64,000 bases of DNA from Rhynchonema sp. JSB1_4 (GCA_030248065.1 JASAMV010002589.1:1-64000); one strand, 5' to 3'; counted from the first letter of the stretch, positions 24,126 to 37,081 are shown. Notes: generated by a model not told the origin, from the sequence alone. A program made the numbers and translations.

Positions 24126-26159
24126 ATGAAGTCTGCCATGCGCCGTTGGGCAGAGGCGACGTCAGTGCAAGGAGTAGGTGACATTGTGCACGCACCGATT
24201 CCATGCAAAGTCGTGCTTGGACTGTTCGTCACAACTGGATTATTGATCTCAATCATACAGTCGATTCAAATAATAGACAATTTCATGTCCGAGCCTCACT
24301 ATGTCACCCAGGTCAGGTACAGTACCGACGTCGGTGGCGTTCAGTTTCCGTACCTGGTTGTCTGCAACAAAAATGCAATTAACAGAACAAAGGTTATACT
24401 TCTCTGAAGATTTGTGCGTTTTTAATGTTGTCAACCTGCCTATTTGGCGTAGTTCTCCAGGCCCTTGAGTACAACATCTCCGACGACCTCGTGGCAGCAA
24501 TTTTGTTGAGTTTGGTGGTCAACTCAAAGCTGGATTTGTGGTCAATAACCATGGACAAGCAATTTCGACCATATCTGGATCAAGTGCAACAAGAATGGGA
24601 TCGATTCTATTCGGATCCCGACAGTCCGCTGCCAAAAGATGTCGCCCAACTGTTTCGACTGTTTGGTCATTCTTGCGAAGACACGTTCCTCAAGTGGGTT
24701 TGTGCTAGCTGATGTTTCATATCCGCATTCTACCCGAACGGAGTGATGTTTCTCCAGGTGCATAATTTCACAAATTTCCCCATTCGATTGTTGCGCTTAT
24801 GCCGAACCGATTATGAATGCTGAATATGGACTGTGTTGGGCCGTCAGTGTGCCGGACCCATCTGATCACAATCAAACCTATCATCAAAAGAGTCCAGGTA
24901 TGGTGAGCCAGAAGTGAGCGCTTGAGTCCAAACCACCGAAATTCTCTCTTTTTATGCTCGTTCAACGGTGTATTTGTGCAAATGGACCCCGGCGTCGATT
25001 ATTTTTACGAAGATGTTGTGATCGGTAATGCAGCAGAAGAAGGACTGGTCATCGCCAATCCGATCCATCCGTTCACACCCAGATATCTGGAGCCGTTTTT
25101 CGTCGAATCCGGTTAACAAAGGCGCATTGATAAAAAATCATATGCAAGTTGGGCACCAAAGAGCAGAGTCAGTTGTTTCCTGTGTCAGGCTCCCATCTTC
25201 GCGTGCAATTGATGTTAACTGAATTGTACGTGGACACATCGCAATCATCGGTCTTTAAGGCGCCATGCGTTGACCGTGAGCCCCAGCTGGAATTCTCTGA
25301 AGGTGACCATAGTGTTTTCCCAGGATCAAAAACGTTATTAGCAGCATTCATGGTTGTTCTTCACGTTTCAGGCGATTACAACCCGGTTACATGCACGAAT
25401 GAATGCATTTTGAAACATCAGGTGAAATACCTGTCGATTGACGGTTGCATGCCGCCAATGGACTTGAAACATCAGCGGAAACACATGTACGCGTGTAATT
25501 TCACCACAGTGTACCGCGCCCTCAAACGATATATTGACATTGGCCAGCGAGTGTTAGTGAACAATCTTTGAATATTATGCAACATTTAATATGAGAAATT
25601 TCTGTGTTCCAGCTCGCCGCCAGTCGACGTAAGTGAAGACAACCTTCAATGCTACGAATCGTGTCTGCCTGTGTGCGATCGCATTGTCAAAATACTCACC
25701 CACACCAGTGCGGTCTACCGTAGTCCATCGGACAGAAAACGACGCCTGCTCGAGGTGAAAGTGTTTTCAATATCTCAAATACATATATTAAAAATCTCCA
25801 TTTTAGCGCTTTATGCATGCCAGCTTCTCGAACGCAACCCCGCCTATGTGGGAGCGTTATATCGAAGGTCACGTGATTGAAGTGAACATGTTCTACGCGG
25901 TCACAAACGCGCAACGAATTCGATATCACGAGAAACTTCCGATTGAAAACCTGCTGTCGAGCATTGGCGGAATTTTTAGTACGTATCAGAACTACATTTG
26001 TGAGACTGTGTTGCCCTTGTGTCCTTCTCGATTTCAGGCTTCTACCTCGGCATGTCCATAATGTCGCTGGTGCAACTGTTCTACTACGTGATACCGTGTT
26101 CGCGTGTTGCACGAGATTATCAGGTTACGACTCCATTGAAGTCCGTTCAGAAATTTTGA
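24126..26159 (+). CDS. DEG/ENaC family sodium channel subunit
   Basis: Inferred exons: 24126-24392, 24461-24693, 24758-24897, about 24928-25111, 25162-25302, 25372-25552, 25613-25754, 25807-25978, 26038-26159. It is a two-TM amiloride-sensitive-type channel subunit with a large extracellular loop. Visible in order: the N-terminal cytosolic TSVQGVGDIVHAP, TM1 (VVLGLFVTTGLLISIIQSI), FPYLVVCNKN (FPAVTIC-like), YGLCWAVS at the YGnCytFN position, cysteine-rich loop blocks (C.NEC, CYESCLPVC), then LLSSIGGIFSFYLGMSIMSLVQLFYY, which is the conserved pre-TM2/TM2 segment with the selectivity region. The GFS/GYS-like filter reads IFSFYLGMS. Reading through CAG at 26123 gives a short cytosolic end with stop at 26159. 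The fourth exon lacks an in-frame AG acceptor in this sequence, so either an indel, a non-canonical site or a defect is present. The fifth-exon acceptor is also weak. Confidence 0.85.
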
Positions 26160-26592
26160 GAGAATGTCACGTTAGTTACCTAGGCCAGGGCAATAGATGC
26201 TTTATTTACCCCTGCTTGTACTGCACACAATCTTGTACTGTACTGATACAACTGAAAGTTGACAAGTAGTATCCCGCGTAGCTGTCGAGTGAAGATGAAG
26301 AGGCTTGGTGATCGAGCCTCAGTCTTGTCATTGGGTCTGGGCCTCTCAGTCGTCCCGTGTTGGGGTTGATACTTTTAACAACACACGAGGCATAATTATC
26401 ATTGGAACGGGAATTATCGGAATTTGTATTTGCAAATCAAGTACATAAATACTGTAGGGCAGATAAGCTGGCAATGATACACATAAGAAACGTTGCACGC
26501 AATGACCAAAACTGAACATAATGCAGCTCATTCATTCTAAGATGAAACATGGAATGAAAAAGGGCAGTCTCGGCAAATTTGATTCAATTCGC

Positions 26593-29500
26593 CTAGTCGT
26601 ATATTCCCTGCAAACGTTTGTGTTTGGGATCGAAAGGTGAACCGGCATAGATTTTGGCTTTGTGGCGATTTCCGAAGCGTTCCAGCTCGTACGAACCAGA
26701 TCTTCAAAGAGAACAGACGTAAAAGATGACGGATGTTGCAACCGATTTTGTTGATTTAACGATCAACAAACAAACCTAATCCAATCCAACGTGATCCGTT
26801 TCTTATCCGGTCGACTTATATAGCCGAATCCAATGGGCTTCTTCAGAGTGTACGCATATTCGCCACGTCGGATGTAGCCCACTGGCGTGCCATCACGGAA
26901 GATCGTCTCGAGACCGTGCAGTGCCACTTGGCTGAATGGCCAATTTTTCACATTCCTCTTTTTCTTTTCCAAGATCTTTCAGCATAAATTTCTGTTATCT
27001 ACTCACTCATCCAGAGTCAAGCAGACAATTCGAGTTCGATTTCCCTCTTGTTTCTGTTTCTCCACTGCTTGACGTCCGAGAAAGTCCACGTTGCTGTCAA
27101 GTTTGCATGTGAAGCCCAACGCGGCCTCCAGTGGTGTGTCAGATAGTCTGGAATTGACAAAAATTGAACCTGAACGGTTCGGAACTTTGAAACCTTTGAA
27201 ATGAAATTTTGAAATTAGGAGTGTGAAAAAGTCTTCACCTCAAATCGCTATCCCAAAATCGAAATCCCTTCTCAGCAGCCAACGGCTCCAGCGCTCGATA
27301 TCCGGCATTCCTGAACCCGTACTTTTCTTGTCCCAAATGTTTCACAGCCCGGTACACTGGCACGCAGCTCTCTTTCGGCACCTGTCAACAATTTTGATTA
27401 CGTCAGATGGTTTACATTTCTTGGGGCAATGCGGGCCATGTCAAAGGTATGATCAAATATTCGGGATAAAGTTTCCGTTAGACCAGTACCCAAATGTTTC
27501 ATGCGCTCACGTACAGTACCCGTGCACGAGCCTTGAGCCTAAAATGGAATCCGCAACTGTACGCCTTCCTCCGAGAGTAGAACAGTTTCCATTCACGAAT
27601 GGGGTACGCACGAATTGCCTCTGATGAAGCAAGACATTTTCGAGCCACCCTGTCGCATTCCACCCACATGCAATTCGTATCCCAACTCGCCAACGAATGA
27701 CAATCGAATCAATCGACATCGATGTCCAGCCACATCGGCAATCTGAGTGGTTGCGAACGGGAATGCCTCGTTGCTGAAATCGGTCGATGGCGCGAGCTCG
27801 GCGAGCAGCGCGCGACTTTTCGGACCCTGAAATTTTGTGTTGCCATTGTCGAACTTGGCCATCGGATCATCAATTAGATCTCGACCGGCCCTATCCGATT
27901 GCGAAATTTGATACCGGTGTATTTTCCCAGAGGACTCAGCCATGGCCAAAATTTTTCGGCACTGCTTCAGCGATGGGTGATTCAGACTATTGAGCCTAAA
28001 CCTACACCTAATCTCAGCTCAACGTAATGTCAAGCCCAAACCTGAACGCTAAGTATGCCCATGTCCTCTGTCTTGTCCGTGAGTGTTACATTATAGCCCT
28101 TGTGTCTACACGCGTCCTGTATGTGCACCCAATCGTGGTAGGCCGATCCCCCGCCGGCTGTGATGTAGTATCCCTGGGCACCTCCTGGGAATGAGGGGTC
28201 GCATACGGTGGAACCAGAGCCTGAAACGTGGAGAACTTTAAATTTTAGTAAAGATTTTTCAAATTCATTATTTTGAAAACAATGAAAGAAAACGAACCCG
28301 AAGGAATAATGGTGCAGGCCAAATCCGCTTCCACGCCTCCATACGCGTTGAGCATGCACGTGTATACCGACGTACCGGGCGGTTTGCGGACGTCGTTGCT
28401 GAAAAAATGTAACATTTCGCTGTGGGCACGGCAAGGAAAAAAGTCAAACGTGAACAACTACCAACCTGAATATCCAATCGGCCGCGGCAGGGGCATCTGG
28501 TCCACTCAGATAGAACTTCCCGAAATACGACATGTCGAAAGCGACAACATTCTCTCGACAAGCTTTGCAATCTTCAACCAACACTTCAAATTGGCGGGGA
28601 AAATCGAATGTGTAGTCCATTTCAATGACATCCTCGTAGGGATCCGGTTCCTTTGGGCCCTCAGCGCCGTACCTGAGAGGTTGCAACATTTTTCAGAAAA
28701 AATGCCTGGTATTTTGACAACAACATAATTGCAAAAGAGCACCATTGATAAGCCCTTGGGATGATCTTGCCAGCATCAGGCTTGAACCATCCAGCCCGTT
28801 CCCAACCATGTCGTTCTTGGAATACGCATCCATCAGCAGCCAGTTCACCGTGGAATGGGGTCAGCTTCTGATTGCGACCAGCCAATGGCTCGTCGTACGG
28901 ATACACCTGTGTGCGCGAAGACTTCATTCATGTAGGTGCCAGGTTGTTCAGATCTTGATATAGGTGCTTGATCGAGTTTTGCAAAAAGAAAAATAGATGG
29001 ATTACACTCCTGTTATCATGCCCATCGGTGTGGTACGCTGACTGACAGCAAGCACAGACGGCGCCGGCAGAAGCAAAACTACGCAAAATGTGGCAGAACT
29101 GGTCGTTGTGGTTACAAGTTCGTCTGTTATCACAGACGGGCGGAGCATCAGGTCATCATCAGTGATGCACAGGACGCACACGCAAATAAGTACGAAAATG
29201 ACCAGAACCGCACCTACCGCTTTGTACATGGTTGCGAATCGTTCGTGTGTGCGCTCCCGGAGCCAAGTTGGATTGCCGATCACAACTTTGGGATTGAATC
29301 GTCGTATATCCCATCCATACAGATGCATCTCCGGCCGACCTCTGAGCACCCATTTCGCCAGCTCACGACCGGCACCACCACCCATCATCATGCCTAAGTC
29401 GAAGCCGCATGCGAAGAAGTAGCCCTGAAATTCATAGTTAGTCCGCTGAAACATTACTTTCAGGCCCTTGAAACAGCCATTTGATTATTTGCAAATGCTT

Positions 29501-31582
29501 CTTTGAACCAGCTTAGGGCCACTCCGAGAGCTGGTGCATCTGCGTCGACAATGACCTGGCAACACTAGAAGCCAAAATACGCTGCACGACCATTATTTTT
29601 ACATGAGCAACGCAAGCATCGAAAACCAAAACCAACATCCATGCCGGGCGCATAACCGCAGATTGGCAAATCATCGGCCGTAAATGACAGCGGGCCACAT
29701 ATCTCGGATTTGATGCCCGTGTTCTCCAGAATGGGCACTCGATTGACGGCCGCGTTGATGATGTGGAAGAAGTTCTTCTCCCAGTCGATTTCGTACAAAC
29801 CTGAATATCGAAATGATTTTTTATTAAGGTCGTTATGGTGAAAACCAAAAAAATGGATTAACTGACTGACCGAAGGAGAAATCATCCGGCAATTCACCCA
29901 TTTCGCCACAAATCGTTGGATTCTGTTCGTAACCGCCGACTTGCAGTGATTCGCCCTGAACACAAAAATCAATTAATTGTTTACAAGCTTCCTTTTCTGA
30001 CAAAAAAAATCATTGAAAAGCGCTCGTTTTAGCAACAGCACACACAACACCTGAAGTCTCAAATAGAATGCTCCATCATGATCGCGCACGTTTGGCATGT
30101 TGCGAATTCCAGGGATGGTTTCTGTGACCGCATACGCGTGTCTGAATCACATTGTGGTGAATCACTTTGATCGATAGTGTTGAGGAAGTTATTTAGGTCA
30201 ACAACTGCATACAAACCTGTAGGCCATTGTCGGTGCTTCTAGTCCAACCATAGCTGCCATTTTCGGTCCCCACGCACCTGCGGCATTGATCACCAGAGGG
30301 GTTTTGATGTAGCCAAGTCCCGTGTTCAGGCCAACGACTCTGAAAGTGAGGTATAATGTGTCGATGTTGCAGAGGTTCGTGTTTGCAGTGTTTTCAAGTG
30401 CCCGTAATAAAAGTTGAAACATAGTGACGAAACATCAAAGCAGTCGATTTATAGCAGACATGCCACTCACATCACAACACCAACTTTTTGAATCCTGTGA
30501 TCTCATCCTTTTTCGTGTCGACGCCCGTCACCGGACAGCCCTCGATCACGCGGCCCCCATTCATTTTGCCAACCTTCGTCAACGCACTCGTCCATTGTGC
30601 TGGGTCGATCAACCCGTCGGCTGGACTGTACAGTGAGCCGTACACGTCAGACACGTTCATCAGGGGATAGAGTTTCCTGGAAGAGTGCTTGTTCATATTG
30701 TTGTGTTTGCAATAAAAATTCGAAGCGAACCAAAACAATCACAAGCGTAGGTAATTGAACAACGCAAAGAACAAATTCGGCCAACTTTGTCTCGTCAGGT
30801 GTGAGCACATGCGATTCCACCCCGAATGCCTTGCCAATTGTGTGCAGTCGTTTGTATTCATTCAATCGCTCCTTGTGTGTCGCAATGAACAATCCACCGT
30901 TGTTGATCCAACCCGCATCTTCGCCTTCAGTTTCCTAAGGCGATTTTTTTATTTATAGTATTCATATATCTTTTGTCTTAAGGAAAGAAAAATTTTTTCA
31001 ATAAGCACCAACTTCCGGCAGAATTTGACTGATCAGTTTCCTGGTGTACGTGAGTATTTCGATGTCGATGTCGTTCGGGCGCAGGTTCCAGAGCAGACCT
31101 GACCATCAGGAATGTGACAAATAAAAAGCTGAAAAAATACAGTTCCAAAAACAAAATTCCCGTATTTTTCCCCAAAACGCATGATAAATGCGAGCCGTGC
31201 AGCTACAGTCTGTTGTCAAGTCGCTCGTATCGAAACGTTTCCACAGCTGGGTGGTGCACCAGGGCATCGTCAGTGCGTGCACACAAACACTGTCATCACC
31301 TGCAGTGTGCCAAGTGGTTCCCGACGTCAGCTTGTCCCTCTCGAGCAGCACACAATTTTTGACGCCCATTTTCGTCAGATGATAGAATGTGCTGCATCCA
31401 ATGCTCCCGCCACCAACCACCACGCAGTCGGCCGACTCGGGCAGAGTGGACTGATGACGGGCAGACAATGATGGAAGACATCTGTGTGAGGAAAAACACA
31501 AAGTCAGTTTTGGCTAATAGCACTGTCGTCAAATCAAGCAATTATACATGAGCCCCAGATGAGCGCGGGAAATGATATACAT
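26593..31582 (-). CDS. SARDH: Sarcosine dehydrogenase, mitochondrial
   Basis: Nineteen exons (5' to 3', minus strand) 31582-31548, 31481-31300, 31098-31013, 30934-30786, 30676-30485, 30339-30217, 30141-30051, 29955-29871, 29800-29637, 29424-29218, 28906-28743, 28672-28466, 28398-28298, 28220-28042, 27826-27668, 27381-27239, 27147-27007, 26931-26776, 26701-26593 join to 890 aa, close to the usual ~900. The matrix enzyme oxidatively demethylates sarcosine to glycine using FAD and tetrahydrofolate. An FAD-binding VVVGGGSIG lies near the N-terminus. The His of SGTTWHTAG is the expected covalent flavin site. [35 protein letters not shown] and the aminomethyltransferase-like C-terminal half ([38 protein letters not shown]) separate it from dimethylglycine dehydrogenase. 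The 12-residue first exon ([12 protein letters not shown]), giving a basic presequence, is my weakest join. At least five introns start GTTGG. Confidence 0.95.
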
Positions 31583-32386
31583 TTGATCTGATGACCTGAT
31601 TTGATTACAGCTACATACAAGCCTCAGCTTTGCTATCGCGCGCGTGCCTTTCAGGGCTCCCTCACATTCATTTGGATTTTATGACGTAATGCTTTGATTG
31701 CTGTGTGAGTGAATAGTGGGATATGTACTACACTATCATTAAGCGACTTCACGACTAGTGGTATTCATGTCGCATTCTGGGACCACCTTCTGGATGCAAT
31801 TCTGACTGGCTGCTTTCCCTCCACCAAAGCCAAAGCAGTAACAATTATCAATAAAGAAAACAAGATAGTCCAAAGGCAATAGTTTGTATCATTTGGCATA
31901 AGATGCACGAAATTAACAGACAACATAAACATTTATCACAATAGAAAAACACCCGGAATAATAATAAAGCCGATAAAAAATAGAAAAGTAAAAAGAAAAA
32001 TAAAAAATATAAATTAGTAATAAGCAATCTCTAAAAAAAAAACACCAACTCCCCTTTTTTATAAAACTTATCTATCAACAAAACAAACAACAAACACAAA
32101 CCAACACAAAAAACCAAAAAACAAACAACAACAAAAACCCCCTACAAACTGGAAAAGAGCTGTTCATAAGGCACGCTCGCTCGTAAGCGGAGCGCTTAAA
32201 TATCTGGAAGCTAGACGTGCTGGTCGCGGAAACTTTGTCTCTTTGTTGCCCACCATGACAACATTTCCTCGAAACTGAGTCCCTTCGTTCGATGCAACTT
32301 TGTATAACCGTTCAGTTCTAGCTCGTTCGCGAGTGGTGGTGCTTGCGGTTTCATCACGCTTGGAATCAGCCGTCGAGCACCGCTTA

Positions 32387-32734
32387 GGGGCGCGGCCACG
32401 CAAACACGATTGTGGGCCACGGGTCAGCAATAATTCTATGTCCAATGACCGCCCCGCGTTTGCATGGTCGCACTTGCGGGTCGCGGTTTGCGGGTCACTG
32501 AACATTTATTTAGCTACCACACACAAAAATGAACCAATCAGCGCTGTGCTACGGCAGTCTGCGACGTTGGCTGGACGCGGATTGGTTAATTTTTGTGTGT
32601 TGCAGCCAAACAAATGTTCACGTGACCCGCAAACCGCGACCCGCAAGTGCGGCATGCAAACACGGAGCGGTTGTTGGACATATAGAGCATTTTTCTGACA
32701 CGCGACCCGCGCCCGCGTTTGCATGGCCGCGCCC
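32387..32734. mobile_element. PIF/Harbinger-like MITE, 348 bp
   Basis: The element is nearly a full palindrome. The left end GGGGCGCGGCCACGCAAAC matches the inverted right end ...GCATGGCCGCGCCC, and the arms share CGCGTTTGCATG, CTTGCGGGTCGCGGTTTGCG and ACACACAAAAATG-type blocks. It is flanked on both sides by TTA (32384-32386, 32735-32737), the 3-bp target duplication typical of PIF/Harbinger elements. No transposase is encoded, so it is non-autonomous. Confidence 0.75.
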
Positions 32735-32797
32735 TTACAACAGCTTGGCGAATTATAATTGCATAATTTTTTTGCTTTTTGGTCTCAAAACTTAATC

Positions 32798-32925
32798 CCG
32801 ATCCCGGTACTTTTTTGGGCGGGATCGGGATCGGGATTGTCTTTTTCAAAATGCCGGGATCGGGATCGGGATCAGAAAAAGGGCCCGGGATCCCGGGATC
32901 GGGATCGGGATCGGGATCCCGTTCG
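32798..32925. repeat. GGGATC hexanucleotide microsatellite
   Basis: Overlapping GGGATCGGGATC units in both orientations with an internal CCCGGGATCCCGGG palindrome. Low-complexity, not coding. Confidence 0.9.
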
Positions 32926-33407
32926 AACACTGCTCAAAGGCAACACAAAGCAAGAATCTTGCTGAGGCATGTTGTTAGGGCTTGTTGGGTATTGCTTTGC
33001 TGGCAATTTGATCTGAAGCGCAATTGATTAAAAGCTTGTTAGTCCCCAAATGAAACTTGTAAAAGAATTAGTCAGGTGGCCCACGTAGAATCGACCTGTT
33101 TTTCAAAGGGTGTTGGTTTTTGTCCGTGTAATTTGAGTTAATCGACCGCAAGTTCATCTGGTCAGGTGGCGTTTGCTTGCGGTCCAATAAACATTATTGC
33201 TGTTTTGTTTCATCAGCTGAACTTAGTTGAGTGGATGGAAACCAAACGCAATGTGTGCCAACACGATGGCGATGAAAAATGCGTGACGTGAGCGCTTCGG
33301 CAATCATATTCAAGCGCACAAAGGTTGTCTGTCAAAATTCAATTGCACACAATGGTTGATATACATATACACGTCAACGTTTAAGTCCCTCAACACACCA
33401 GACCAAT

Positions 33408-35675
33408 ATGGCCCATTCATCCCATTCACGCACAACTCTACGCGCGGGCCTCATCAACACCGGACAGGACCGGTGTCCGTTCAGTTCTGCCATACGAATC
33501 ACTCCAAACTGTTCGCACCCTGGTCAACAAGAGGAAATTGTATCCTTGGTAAGTCAAGATGTGCGTTATTTTATCGGAAGAAGAATGCAAAAGAGTGCTT
33601 TGGAGGCGACAGACATTACAGAAATCAAATAGAGTCCTCGAATGCAAAATACATATAAGGCACTGTATATGAAAAAGTGGGTATATACGGTAGATGAGTT
33701 TGGCTGGTTGCTCCACTCAACAGTAATACCGTTGATCATTTCCGTACACCGCAGATTTTCCGTCTGGCTGGCATCAACATCGACTTGGTCAATCTACGTC
33801 ACATGAATTTCCCCGATTACCTAGAGTTCGTCTACAACGGCACTGTGGACACACTCATCGGAGCATTCACGCCGACGACTGAACGACTAAGGGTGAGGCG
33901 CGCCAGTCACCGTACCGTAATCTACCTTCGAAACCGAAATGTAGGCGATCGAAATGAACGACACCCTTGTTCGCATTACAGTACACCAAAGCGTCCGTCA
34001 ACATTCGAGCGTGCGACGAGCTAATGGGCATTCTTGCGAGCGACAGTCCCACACCCGATCTAATGCACACGACTGTCAAGTCATTGCTCGTATATGACAA
34101 ACTGATTTGGGTACTGTTTGTGCTCGTGTTCCTGTTGACGAGGGGGTACACTTGGCTGTGTGACGGATTGGCGAGAACACGAGGGACCAATACCAACAGG
34201 TCTGAGACCGAATAAACACCTGACAGCACAGTATTTACGTATTTGGAGCCATCGTCAGTAGACGAAACTATCGGGTGTACCACCTTTAAACGATGCACAC
34301 AAGCAAATACCGTAAAAACCTAAATACAGCCCCCCCCCCCGGAATAGAGCCCCCCCCCCCGTAATACAGCCCCCCCAAAAAGGGGTCAGTGAATTAATAG
34401 AGCCCCCCCGGAATAGAGCCCCCCCAAAGTAACATCCCCTATACTGTAGTGTATTAAGGCTTGATAGTGGTGTACAGGTACATTTATGCACGTTTGTTGT
34501 TTGTTCAGAGCACATAATACGCCTCCTATTGACGAATAGACACGAATAAATGCGGTTGCAAGCGAAAAAACATCCTTTCAAACCCGTTTTTAGGGGTTTT
34601 TGGGGGGTATTTCTGGGAACAATTTTTCAGGTTCGGGTCAGTGAATTAATAGAGGCCCCCCCCGGAATAGAGCCCCCCCCGTAATAGAGCCCCCCCAAAA
34701 TGGGGTCAGTGAGTTAATAGAGCCCCCCCCTTCTATTTAGGTTTTTACGGCACTTAGGTGTACAAGCATGGGACATGATCTGCTGTCCCCTTTTACATTT
34801 TGGTGACAATTAAGCAGTTTCGTCTGAGACGATGGCATTGCCTGGCGGCCAGTCGTTCGAGACACCGCAGATCCCAGACACAGTGAGTCATTCCAACGTT
34901 ACACAAAGCCCATGTTCGCAGATGTGAGCTGACGAGGTCCAAGTCGTACGCGTTCCACGTGATGATCGTTGGGTATTTCATGATGTTGTACGGCGGACTG
35001 TACGGCAATGGCATACTTGCCGGTGTGTTGACCGAGACAAAAGTGCATCCTTTCGATACGTTGGATGAGCTGATCGACCTGCTGCAGAGTGGCCGAGTTC
35101 GATTGAGCGCAATCAAGGAGGGAGGCCATTGGGCGTTGCAGTCAAACGAAATGCGACGTCTTAAGACCACATTGGACAAACACCCGCCGTTGTGGATCGA
35201 TTACGGCAAGACCGTTCTGCGTGAGTACGGTGATCAGATTCGAGAAGGTCGACTTGTGTTCATTGAACCGGTGGTGCATGCGAGCGAGATCAGCAAAGCA
35301 TTATGCGGCACCAGGATAGTGCCTCTGCCAGAACTGGGCGCTGTACGAAACGGACTGTTGTTCGCACCGAATGTGTCCGATCACGTGATCGCACGCATCA
35401 ATCTGGCGATCGCTGAGTCGTATGTCGGACAGCAGATGATCCGGTTGAGATATGAGGAGTTGGTGGCGAGGGAGCAAGTTAAGTCTTGCAGCAAGACGAC
35501 GGATGACAACAACAATGCTGGTGGACTAATGAAAATCGGATTCTGGAATGCGCTCGGCAGTTTTACGTTTTTGGCATCCGGCCTCACCGCGGCTGGCTGC
35601 ACATTTCTGGGCGAGATGTTCTGGAGACAAGTATGTGTGTCGAACTTGAAGATGACGCGGCGTCAGCTTGGCTAA
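33408..35675 (+). CDS. Ionotropic-receptor-like protein A
   Basis: Exons 33408-33548, 33755-33892, 33982-34199 and 34922-35675 join to 416 aa. The fold order is that of an ionotropic glutamate receptor core without an amino-terminal domain. S1 starts at TTLRAGL, an IFRLAGINIDL block and an F.PTTERLR motif hold the expected ligand-contact Arg, and M1 is LLVYDKLIWVLFVLVFLLTRGY. M3 is VGYFMMLYGGLYGNGILAGVLT, where YGNGILAGVLT stands in for the family's SYTANLAAFLT. S2 begins PFDTLDELIDLL, and M4 is near the end (ALGSFTFLASGLTAAG). Only about 25 residues separate M1 from M3, too few for a re-entrant pore loop. No signal peptide is visible at this ATG, so an upstream exon is possible. It is the first of three paralogues. 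Its third intron holds a C-rich inverted-repeat element. Confidence 0.8.
34310..34750. mobile_element. C-rich inverted-repeat element inside receptor A intron 3
   Basis: The ends CCGTAAAAACCTAAATA (34310) and the reverse complement (ending 34750) are inverted copies. The inside carries repeated GGAATAGAGCCCCCCC units and GGGGTCAGTGAATTAATAG motifs near both ends, with about 200 bp of unique DNA between. A related C-rich block occurs at 44790-44935, and a looser one within 53362-53572. No open reading frame for a transposase is seen. Confidence 0.75.
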
Positions 35676-35860
35676 TTGGGGCCGTTGATCTACATATTTT
35701 ACTCTACATATACTTCACGACCATGTGTTGAAAGAAATTTGCAGATTCTGGCATGTTTACTTCTGTATGTTTTAACGCATTTCAAATACTTCTCGACTAT
35801 ATATCAATTTATCCAAACACCAAAACACGCATTCGCCATTCATATACGTATCAAAAAATA

Positions 35861-36100
35861 ACCGGAAAGTGCACTTTCGGTGACTTCTCTGGCCGATGTG
35901 TTTTAGCATATAGGAGCGCTTCTGCTGTGTTGCCTATGGCTATACCCATGTGATACACACGGGCCAGAAAAGTGGTGACCGCAAGGGCAGGTTTGCGACC
36001 GATTTCGAACTGCAAGCTGTGGCTAGCTTTGCTGCCTGTGTCTCCCTTACACACCGGTCAGAAAAGTGGCCGAAAGTGCATTTCTGGCCACTTTTTATTG
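35861..36100. repeat. MITE-like inverted repeat
   Basis: The arm GGAAAGTGCACTTTCGG...TCTGGCC...GATGTG near 35863 is matched inverted by CACACCGGTCAGAAAAGTGG...CGAAAGTGCA ending near 36100. The spacer is about 100 bp, with secondary GGCCAGAAAAGTGG copies at 35962. It lies in the space between receptors A and B. Confidence 0.65.
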
Positions 36101-36556
36101 GTAAGGATTGAGAGTGCGGTAGTTCATGTGATATGATAATATTGTATCCTCTTGCACGGAAGTTAAAACATGCAATTACGTTGGTATCTAGCTAATTCGA
36201 AGCTAAGCAGTTTTGAGAAACGCAAACGAATGATGATGCATCTGATGGCACATGCTAGACTAACAAAGCTACTGCATGCGCACAAACCAAGACCAAGCTT
36301 CCCGCCAGGAATTATGGATAAAACACTCAATATACAACGACATCAGCCGTGGCTTAAGGCTTCGCCTCTCATATTTCCGCATTCCACGACCAGAAGTTAA
36401 AAGACCAAGCCTTCCCAGTTGTTTTATAAATTAGTGCTTTGGAATTATTTATTGATTGGTAATTTTTTGAATTCTGTGTATGCATTTGGTGCGAAAGCTG
36501 CCGACAACAATGCTGGGATCCATTGGTCAGTGGTACCACGCGAATGACTCAGAGTG

Positions 36557-36784
36557 AAATTTTCGGAACGGTATTATATAAACGTCAGTCGAGCGGCGTA
36601 GAGGTTGGTGTGTCGAAATCTCGGTCGTTGCTTGGTGTAAACTTGACACATTCCACGTTACCAGCAGGCAATGTTTCATGTTTACACCGATGAGCGCTTG
36701 CACCGACCGATCTTTCGGCCGAACTTATTACACCGACCTTCACACCCAACTGACATTCACACCGTTTCGAAAATACCACCCTCA
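36557..36784. repeat. MITE-like element, family with copy at 52.5 kb
   Basis: The left end ATTTTCGGAACGG and right end CCGTTTCGAAAATACCACCC are inverted partners. Inner blocks (GGTGTAAAC, GGCAATGTTTCA, TTTACACCGA, CACCCAACTGAC) are shared in the same order with 52531-52760, so the two are copies of one non-autonomous family. It lies upstream of receptor pseudogene B. Confidence 0.8.
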
Positions 36785-37081
36785 CATTATGCTGGCTGCT
36801 GGCTGTCAGTATCATGTTGTTTGTTAGTGCTACTGTCTGGAGTTTGCTGGTGCGGAACATAATTTAATCCGATAACAAGCAGCATAACATTATTTTGATG
36901 TCCAGTGGCGGTGTTCACATTTCGGAAATGTTTCTAACTTCTGTGGTCCAGTAAATGGGTATGATGGTCCAAAAGGTGCTGGCGTAAATCTATGAGCAAA
37001 TGGTTCTGAACGGCTGGCGTTGTTATTTTAGCAGTGCTCAAATGAAACACCAGTTTTCTAGTTTGGTCCCTCAAGTTTATC

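Larger units (their letters stand above)
31583..33407. other. Intergenic region between SARDH and receptor A
   Basis: Divergent intergenic space (SARDH reads left, receptor A reads right). It contains an A/C-rich low-complexity stretch (about 31900-32150), a palindromic element (32387-32734) and a GGGATC microsatellite (about 32800-32925). No coding exon is recognised. Upstream exons of receptor A, for example a signal peptide, could be hidden here. Confidence 0.45.

Noticed and set aside
26593..31582. Dimethylglycine dehydrogenase or PDH phosphatase regulatory subunit instead of sarcosine dehydrogenase
   Set aside because: The overall alignment, including [20 protein letters not shown] and the C-terminal [12 protein letters not shown], fits sarcosine dehydrogenase best, and the covalent-flavin His context SGTTWHTAG is kept.
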